A stretch of 64,000 nucleotides of DNA, taken from positions 3,412,227-3,476,226 of the forward strand of contig OY759261.1 in NCBI GenBank assembly GCA_963662155.1, read 5' to 3'. The translations under genes were made by a program, and so were the position numbers. The notes beneath the pieces are model-generated. The model was given only the letters and a program-made list of their open reading frames with translations. It made no database searches and was not told where the DNA came from. Below, piece by piece: positions 57,128-64,000 of the stretch. Position 1 is the first letter of the stretch. Each line of letters opens with the position of its first letter. Source of the stretch: Lamellibrachia columna. Taxonomy: Eukaryota > Annelida > Polychaeta > Sabellida > Siboglinidae.

Positions 57128-57245
57128 TGGTTAACATATCCGCTCCCAATTAAATGGAGATTTGCCCAGAATCTCCCATTTTTAAAACAAACTCTGAGTA
57201 AACCACTGGCGTGATATTCTTGATTTTAGTTGCACATGGTTAAAT
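57128..57245 (-). mobile_element. Copy of the 19.5-kb inverted-repeat element end
   Basis: Reverse complement shares taaccatgtgcaactaaaat, then caagaatatcacgccagtgg, and later gctggttaacatat with 19,590-19,690. A dispersed MITE-like family member in intron 3. Confidence 0.65.
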
Positions 57246-57309
57246 ACACATCTGGATGTATACTCGGCAAAGTCCTGCAAGGATATTGTGTCGAGATACA
57301 TGATGACTT

Positions 57310-57770
57310 TTGTTTCGCTTTATCACTTCTATTTGATCTCTTCTTAATGTCCTTATCTCTAGGGTTGTTAAAACACTTTCGCTTAGGCAAGTTTTATAGC
57401 TAAGGTCTCTCAGTTCTGCAATCAGTTTAGTTGCTGTCCTCCATATTCTGTCTAGTATGTCTATGATCTTCTTATGATATGGCCTTCAAGCTTGTATACA
57501 GGATTCTAAATGAAGCCTAATTATTGCAATATACAGAGTTACAATTAGTTCTTTTTCCTTTTATGTTATATTTCTCCTATTCAACCCCAGAATTTGATAA
57601 TCTTTGACACCTCTATTCTAAACTGAAACCTTCATGTAAGTACTAATTATTACTCATATATATCATAACTATAAAAGTATCTCCCATTTTGTATTTTATA
57701 TCCCATTTTCCTTTGTCCTGGCATTTAGATTTGCATTTCCCAAAGTTGAATAACATTTGTCATTGTTTGG
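57310..57770 (-). mobile_element. Degenerate CR1 fragment in intron 3
   Basis: The minus strand shows decayed CR1 thumb sequence: counterparts of NFGKCK near 57,745, KMGDTL, and a stop-rich version of the MIPELRDLSY and LETR-RGDQ region near 57,400-57,350. It is clearly older than the CR1 copy at 58 kb and lies in the opposite orientation. Confidence 0.75.
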
Positions 57771-57812
57771 TGGACTTCCTTCCTAAATGTGGCGTTTCAT
57801 ATAAGGACCTGG

Positions 57813-57931
57813 CTATTCGCAGAGCCCGGCCCTGCGATTCAACACTGTCCTTATTTGCACAGCCCAGCTCTGCAAACAGCTGCAAATCAGCATTTGGCAG
57901 TTGGCAGAGTTCAGTCAGCTCTGCGAATTAG
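57813..57931. mobile_element. Short MITE-like inverted repeat
   Basis: ATTCGCAGAGC (57,815-57,825) and GCTCTGCGAAT (57,918-57,928) are perfect inverted ends, with internal near-copies (tgcgattc, tgcacagcc, ctctgcaaac). The ~115-bp element sits between the two CR1 fragments of intron 3. Confidence 0.55.
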
Positions 57932-58013
57932 CGCTAGCATTATCTTAAATTACGTAATGATTACTGTGTGTGTATGTGCGTGCGTGGGAAACAATAGTTA
58001 GGCCTCACGTATA

Positions 58014-59010
58014 ATTACACACAGAAGACAGAGAGTAATAATAGACGGTAAGATTTCAAACTGGAAATCTGTTTTGAGTGGGGCACCACAGGGATCAGTA
58101 TTAGGCCCTATACTGTTTTTAATATATATAAATGATTTGGAATATGACATATCTAGCAAAGTACTCAAATTTGCAGATGACACAAAAGTATTCAGAAAGG
58201 TTGCAAATGATACAGATATACAAAGTTTACAGGATGATCTAGAAAAATTAGTTAAATGGTCAGAAAAATGGCAAATGTTATTCAATTTTAGGAAGTGCAA
58301 ATGTATACACACAGGACATGGAAACATGGACGAAGAATATAAAATGGGGGATGCTGTACTAGGTAGAACCACACAAGAAAAGGACTTAGGAGTAACATTT
58401 AGTGCTGACATGAAAGTTTCAGAGCAATGTTTGATTGCTGCTTCGAAAGGAAATCAAATTCTAGGGCTAATTAGGAGAACTATCATTTATAAGGAGAAAC
58501 AGCTAATTGTACCCCTGTACAAAGCAATAGTTAGACCACATTTGGAATATTGTATTCAAGCAAGGACGCTGTATCGTAAAAAGGACATAGACAAGCTAGA
58601 AAGAATACAACAAAAAGCAAATAAAATGATTCCAGAATTGAGAGACCTTAGTTACAAAAGTCACTTATTACAATGTGGTTTAACAACACTAGAGACCAGG
58701 AGACTAAGAGGAGACCAAATAGAAGTATTTAAAATATTGAACGATTATGAGAATGTTGATAGGATTATGTTCTTCAAACTTAAAGAAGGCAGTAGAACCA
58801 GAGGACACAAAGCAGCATTAGTTAAGGAGCAGTGTAGGTTGGACACGAGAAAGTACTATTTCTCACAGAGGGTGATAAATGAATGGAACAAACTGCCAAA
58901 TGATTGTGTTAATGCTAGTAGTGTGAATATGTTTAAAAATAGAATTGACAGATATTTGATATGGGTGGGCTACACATAGATGAGAAAATTGTTGGACTCT
59001 CGACAAGCCA
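58014..59010 (+). mobile_element. CR1 LINE fragment in intron 3
   Basis: Begins just before the RT motif GAPQGSVLGPILFLIYINDL and runs without a stop for 301 codons. It passes FADDTKVF, VSEQCLIAASKGNQILGLIR, KDIDKLERIQQKANKMIPEL and NEWNKLPNDCVN to the natural end at 58,979, then ~30 bp of 3' UTR. It is closely related to the copy at 46.8-47.9 kb. At 59,008-59,038 a displaced scrap (tttggtttaacaacgctaga) repeats an internal LTTLET segment, a local rearrangement. Confidence 0.9.
58074..58979 (+). pseudogene. CR1 RT C-terminal frame (301 aa, uninterrupted)
   Basis: The best-preserved RT piece in the window: motifs from GAPQGSVLGP through the FADD catalytic pair to the normal C-terminus are in one frame. 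It lacks motif A, the endonuclease and ORF1 because of 5' truncation, so it cannot act alone. Lies in sense orientation within the host intron. Confidence 0.85.
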
Positions 59011-59180
59011 ATTTGGTTTAACAACGCTAGAGACATGGTGATTAAGTCTTGATTAGTTAGTATTTCATCTATAGTATGAGAAAATGGGAAGCATTGAATG
59101 TACTATGGTGATTGTTACATGTGTGTATTGCTATTCATGACACACAATGATAGTACCAATTAACTCTTGCTGTGTTCTAG

Positions 59181-59225
59181 AAGGAGGACTTGTACATTGG
59201 TGATGATGGCAAACAAGAACAACAA
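59181..59225 (+). CDS. CXorf38-like protein, coding exon 4
   Basis: Acceptor tgctgtgttctag at 59,168-59,180; 15 codons KEDLYIGDDGKQEQQ in phase 0; donor gtgagt, a near-perfect consensus. Acidic and polar, corresponding to the linker after the HEPN-like region. Small size and lack of motif limit certainty, but both splice sites are good and the phase fits on each side. Confidence 0.65.
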
Positions 59226-59274
59226 GTGAGTTAATTCCAGTTAGTCACTTGCCAACGGACATGTAATTGTAATA

Positions 59275-59972
59275 CTCATTGAGTGCATACAACAGATGAC
59301 TATGAGTGCACATGACAGATGACTATGAGTGCACATGACAGATGAATCTATCAGTGGACGTGACGATGAATGTGAGTGCATATATCATGACTACAAGTGT
59401 ACATGGCAGATGACTACAAGTGCATGTGATAGATAACTATGAGTGCATGCGACAGATGACTATGAGTATATGTGACAAATTACTACAAGTGCATGTGACA
59501 GAAAACTACGAGTGTATGCAACAGGTGACTACGAGTGCATATAACAAATGACAACAGATGACTAAGAGTGTATGTGACAAATGACAACGAGTTCATGTGA
59601 CAGATAACTATGAGTGCATACAACAGATGTGACAGATGACTAAGAGTGCGTGTGACAGATGATTACGAGTGCATGTAATTGATTATAACATGAGTGTATG
59701 TGACAGATGACTTCATGGGTGCATATAACAGATGACTATGTGTGCATGTGACAGATGACTATGAGTGCATGTGACAGATGACTAAGAGTGCATGTGACAG
59801 ATGACTAAGAGTGCAAGTGACAGATGACTAAGAGTGCATGTGACAGATGATTAAGAGTGCATGTAATTGATTATAACATGAGTGTATGTGACAGATGACT
59901 CTGGGTGCATGTCACCTATGACTCTATGAGTGCATGTAACAACTGACTATGTCAGTGCAGATGACTGTGAGT
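59275..59972. repeat. Degenerate ~23-bp minisatellite in intron 4
   Basis: Irregular copies of gacagatgactatgagtgca plus tgt, many diverged. A longer module with taattgattataacatgagt appears twice (about 59,676 and 59,861), showing block duplication. Confidence 0.85.
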
Positions 59973-61140
59973 GCATACAACTGGACAAAAAGCCCCTCTG
60001 CACAAAAGCCGAACTATCTAAATGCTGATAAAATACTGATTCCAAAATATATTACTGATATTATGTATAAAGTTTGTTATACATTTAGACTGCCACTTGA
60101 CTAATGTTTACATTTGTTGTTGGAAAAGGAATATATTGCTTGATTGATTAAACTCAAACAATGATAAAACAATCACAACTTATTATTCAAACATTCAACA
60201 TTAAACATATTCAATATGTTTACATTTTAACAACTGTCCAGGGCCAAAGTGTCCCATTTGCCATTTGTGTGTGGATTCACTAAGATTGTGTTGTGTGTTT
60301 TGTGGATGTAAATTATTATCCCTGCTTTACTGCTACATTTCAACTAGCTCAGTTTTGACAATTAACTTCTCATTAATGCACATACAATAAAGTCTAGTCA
60401 CAGTCTTTGATAGTTTACACACCAGCAGACATTAATCACAATCAATCACAAAAAGTTAAGAAGAAAAAAAAACGCATACTTCTAATTCACATTTTCTGAC
60501 CGTTGTAACAAATGGCATCTACTGTATGTCAGTTGTGTTCAAATAACATGTTCAGTCAATGGATGGTACCAAGTAACTCTCTGCTGTAGTCTCCTACATG
60601 GGTGGCTCAACTAGCCCAGTGGCTCAACTAACACTGCCTTCCCATATGGTTGTTTAGTCTTTCCAGATAGAAATAAAACATCAAATTATCTAGAGAAGAC
60701 ATAAAATGTGCATAGTTACTGTTTATTTCAGCATTTGTTATCAGTGCATCTTTGCAGCTGAAATGTCTACTTTTGATACATCCCACCCAAGTGTTGTATT
60801 CAAATTACTCTTCTTTCTGTATATATATACCCTTCATACTTCACCTTTATTATTTAGTATTATCTGCATCAAATATTTAGTAAGTATTTAGATTGTGCAG
60901 GTTTTATTCGGTGGGCTTTAGTCCGTGCACCGTGTGACTATTGGTGATGATGATGAATTAAATGTGTCAAACATCTACATACCAATCAAACAGCATGGTG
61001 AACTATGATTTGATTCTTAAATTTGGTCTACCTAAATATATAGCAAATGTAATTTGTTTCTAAGTTGACAATTGTCAATGCATGTGATATATCATTAGTT
61101 ATGATGTATTTTCAAGACATTCTGAATTTTCTTATTTCAG
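59973..61140. other. Intron 4 remainder, nothing recognised
   Basis: Unique AT-rich DNA with no repeats or exons I can support, ending in the pyrimidine-rich acceptor ttttcttatttcag. Confidence 0.5.
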
Positions 61141-61174
61141 AACACTGACATTGCACAGATCAAAGAGTTGGAAG
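61141..61174 (+). CDS. CXorf38-like protein, coding exon 5
   Basis: Acceptor ttcttatttcag at 61,129-61,140; 34 nt encode NTDIAQIKELE plus the first base of the next codon; donor gtaggc (phase 1). IAQIKELE looks like the start of a coiled coil, as expected after the HEPN-like part of the family. The remaining exons must lie beyond base 64,000, so the gene is incomplete here; about 234 residues are covered, against roughly 320 in the human protein. Confidence 0.62.
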
Positions 61175-61225
61175 GTAGGCACATTGCTTTAAGAATTACA
61201 ACAACGTGATGCAACCTTTGCTTTT

Positions 61226-64000
61226 ATGACAGACATACTTGCTTTAACTCTAGGTTTAGCTGTTTATTACATCTGGCTAATCATTTATGACATACTTGCC
61301 TTAACTCTAGGTTTGGTTGTTTATTACATCTGGCTAATCATTTATGACATACTTGCCTTAACTCTAGGTTTGGTTGTTTATTACACCTAGCTAATCATTT
61401 ATGACATACTTGCCTTAACTCTAGGTTTGGTTGTTTATTACACCTGGCTAATCATTTATGACACACTTGCCTTAACTTTAGGTTTGGTTGTTTATTACAC
61501 CTAGCTAATCATTTATGACATACTTGCCTTAACCCTAGGTTTGGTTGTTTATTACACCTGGCTAATCATTTATGACATACTTGCCTTAACCCTAGGTTTG
61601 GTTATTTATTACATCTAGCTAATCATTTATGACATACTTGCCTTAACTCTAGGTTTGGTTGTTTATTACATCTGGCTAATCATTCATGACATACTTGCCA
61701 GTAACTCTAGGTTTAGCTGTTTATTACACCTAGCTAATCATTCATGACATACTTGCCAGTAACTCTAGGTTTAACTGTTTATTACACCTAGCTAATCATT
61801 TATGACATACTTGCCAGTAACTCTAGGTTTAGCTGTTTATTACACCTAGCTAATCATTTATGACACACTTGCCTTAACTCTAGGTTTGGTTGTTTATTAC
61901 ATCTGGCTAATCATTTATGACATACTTGCCTTAACTCTAGGTTTAGCTGTTTATTACATCTGGCTAATCATTTATAACATACTTGCCTTAACTCTAGGTT
62001 TAGCTGTTTATTACATCTAGCTAATCATTTATGACATACTTGCCAGTAACTCTAGGTTTGGTTGTTTATTACATCTAACTAATCATTTATGACACACTTG
62101 CCTTAACTCTAGGTTTAGCTGTTTATTACACCTAGCTAATCATTCATGACATACTTGCCAGTAACTCTAGGTTTAGCTGTTTATTACACCTAGCTAATCA
62201 TTTATGACATACTTGCCAGTAACTCTAGGTTTGGTTGTTTATTACAGCTAACTAATCATTTATGACACACTTGCCTTAACTCTAGGTTTAGCTGTTTATT
62301 ACATCTGGCTAATCATTTATAACATACTTGCCTTAACTCTAGGTTTGGTTGTTTATTACATCTGGCTAATCATTTATGACACACTTGCCTTAACTCTAGG
62401 TTTAGCTGTTTATTACATCTGGCTAATCATTTATAACATACTTGCCTTAACTCTAGGTTTGGTTGTTTATTACATCTGGCTAATCATTTATGACATACTT
62501 GCCTTAACTCTAGGTTTGGTTGTTTATTACATCTGGCTAATCATTTATGACATACTTGCCTTAACTCTAGGTTTGGTTGTTTATTACATCTAGCTAATCA
62601 TTCATGACATACTTGCCTTAACTCTAGGTTTGGTTGTTTATTACACCTAGCTAATCATTTATGACATACTTGCCAGTAACTTTAGGTTTAGCTGTTTATT
62701 ACACCTAGCTAATCATTCATGACATACTTGCCAGTAACTCTAGGTTTAGCTGTTTATTACACCTAGCTAATCATTTATGACATACTTGCCAGTAACTCTA
62801 GGTTTAGCTGTTTATTACACCTAGCTAATCATTTATGACACACTTGCCTTAACTCTAGGTTTGGTTGTTTATTACATCTGGCTAATCATTTATGACATAC
62901 TTGCCTTAACTCTAGGTTTAGCTGTTTATTACATCTGGCTAATCATTTATAACATACTTGCCTTAACTCTAGGTTTAGCTGTTTATTACATCTAGCTAAT
63001 CATTTATGACATACTTGCCAGTAACTCTAGGTTTGGTTGTTTATTACATCTAACTAATCATTTATGACACACTTGCCTTAACTCTAGGTTTAGCTGTTTA
63101 TTACACCTAGCTAATCATTCATGACATACTTGCCAGTAACTCTAGGTTTAGCTGTTTATTACACCTAGCTAATCATTTATGACATACTTGCCAGTAACTC
63201 TAGGTTTGGTTGTTTATTACAGCTAACTAATCATTTATGACACACTTGCCTTAACTCTAGGTTTAGCTGTTTATTACATCTGGCTAATCATTTATAACAT
63301 ACTTGCCTTAACTCTAGGTTTGGTTGTTTATTACATCTGGCTAATCATTTATGACACACTTGCCTTAACTCTAGGTTTAGCTGTTTATTACATCTGGCTA
63401 ATCATTTATAACATACTTGCCTTAACTCTAGGTTTGGTTGTTTATTACATCTGGCTAATCATTTATGACATACTTGCCTTAACTCTAGGTTTGGTTGTTT
63501 ATTACATCTGGCTAATCATTTATGACATACTTGCCTTAACTCTAGGTTTGGTTGTTTATTACATCTAGCTAATCATTCATGACATACTTGCCTTAACTCT
63601 AGGTTTGGTTGTTTATTACACCTAGCTAATCATTTATGACATACTTGCCAGTAACTCTAGGTTTAGCTGTTTATTACACCTAGCTAATCATTCATGACAT
63701 ACTTGCCAGTAACTCTAGGTTTAGCTGTTTATTACACCTAGCTAATCATTTATGACATACTTGCCAGTAACTCTAGGTTTAGCTGTTTATTACACCTAGC
63801 TAATCATTTATGACACACTTGCCTTAACTCTAGGTTTGGTTGTTTATTACATCTGGCTAATCATTTATGACATACTTGCCTTAACTCTAGGTTTAGCTGT
63901 TTATTACATCTGGCTAATCATTTATAACATACTTGCCTTAACTCTAGGTTTAGCTGTTTATTACATCTAGCTAATCATTTATGACATACTTGCCAGTAAC
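61226..64000. repeat. 57-bp intronic satellite with 975-bp higher-order period (~48 copies, runs off the edge)
   Basis: Units of 57 bp (gacatacttgccttaactct, aggtttggttgtttattaca, tctggctaatcatttat), or 58 bp where gccagtaac replaces gccttaac. The marker cacttgccttaactctaggt with its following unit order recurs at 61,866, 62,841 and 63,816, exactly 975 bp apart (17 units, six of them 58 bp). Two 82-residue frames at 62,345 and 63,320 are identical for this reason. The array starts about 50 bp downstream of exon 5. Confidence 0.96.

Noticed and set aside
62345..63568. Two identical 82-residue hydrophobic ORFs resembling a membrane protein duplication
   Set aside because: They are 57-bp satellite translations, identical because of the 975-bp higher-order repeat.

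Overview
The window reads as animal (metazoan) nuclear DNA, most likely from an AT-rich marine invertebrate. The reasons are split coding exons with GT-AG introns, APE-endonuclease non-LTR retrotransposons of CR1 and Jockey type, cut-and-paste DNA transposons with TIRs and target-site duplications, a tRNA-Lys-derived SINE, and a very heavy load of minisatellites. The sequence alone does not fix the phylum: a lancelet, hemichordate, mollusc or brachiopod would all fit. There is no prokaryotic operon structure, and most long open frames are satellites read in an open frame.

One ordinary gene is supported. Exons at 55,098-55,538, 56,351-56,503, 56,988-57,017, 59,181-59,225 and 61,141-61,174 (+) join in frame into the N-terminal ~234 residues of a protein resembling the vertebrate CXorf38 family (DZIP3/CXorf38-type HEPN fold). 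Its 5' UTR starts upstream of a splice acceptor at 55,082. The gene runs off the right edge through an intron filled by a 57-bp satellite.

Layout. 0-2.7 kb: interspersed repeat with a 30-bp minisatellite, then a minus-strand LINE remnant carrying two minisatellites made from its own RT sequence (24 bp and 40 bp). 3.5-11.3 kb: arrays of 13/15, 85, 40 and 68 bp. 11.3-12.4 kb: promoter-like DNA. 12.9-14.1 kb: hAT MITE, SINE and a pogo-like end. 15.0-19.2 kb: 47-bp array next to a LINE fragment. 19.5-21.6 kb: inverted-repeat element and a second copy of the repeat at base 1. 22.0-30.6 kb: 41-bp array of ~140 units split by a 2.8-kb TIR element. 30.7-33.5 kb: 80-bp and 60-bp arrays. 33.5-36.5 kb: piggyBac-like element, LINE 3' end, and an element with TA target site. 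37.0-41.8 kb: 72-bp array split by a near-complete LINE. 42.2-44.6 kb: possible pogo-like element containing a Harbinger-like element. 45-51 kb: 30-, 20/25- and 62-bp arrays plus a CR1 fragment. 51.4-54.6 kb: long CR1 copy. 55-64 kb: the gene, with LINE fragments and minisatellites in its introns.

By rough addition tandem arrays cover about 24 kb, more than a third of the window, and transposable elements much of the rest. The most interesting signals are satellites grown out of LINE coding motifs, satellites used as insertion targets, and an intronic satellite with an exact 975-bp higher-order period.
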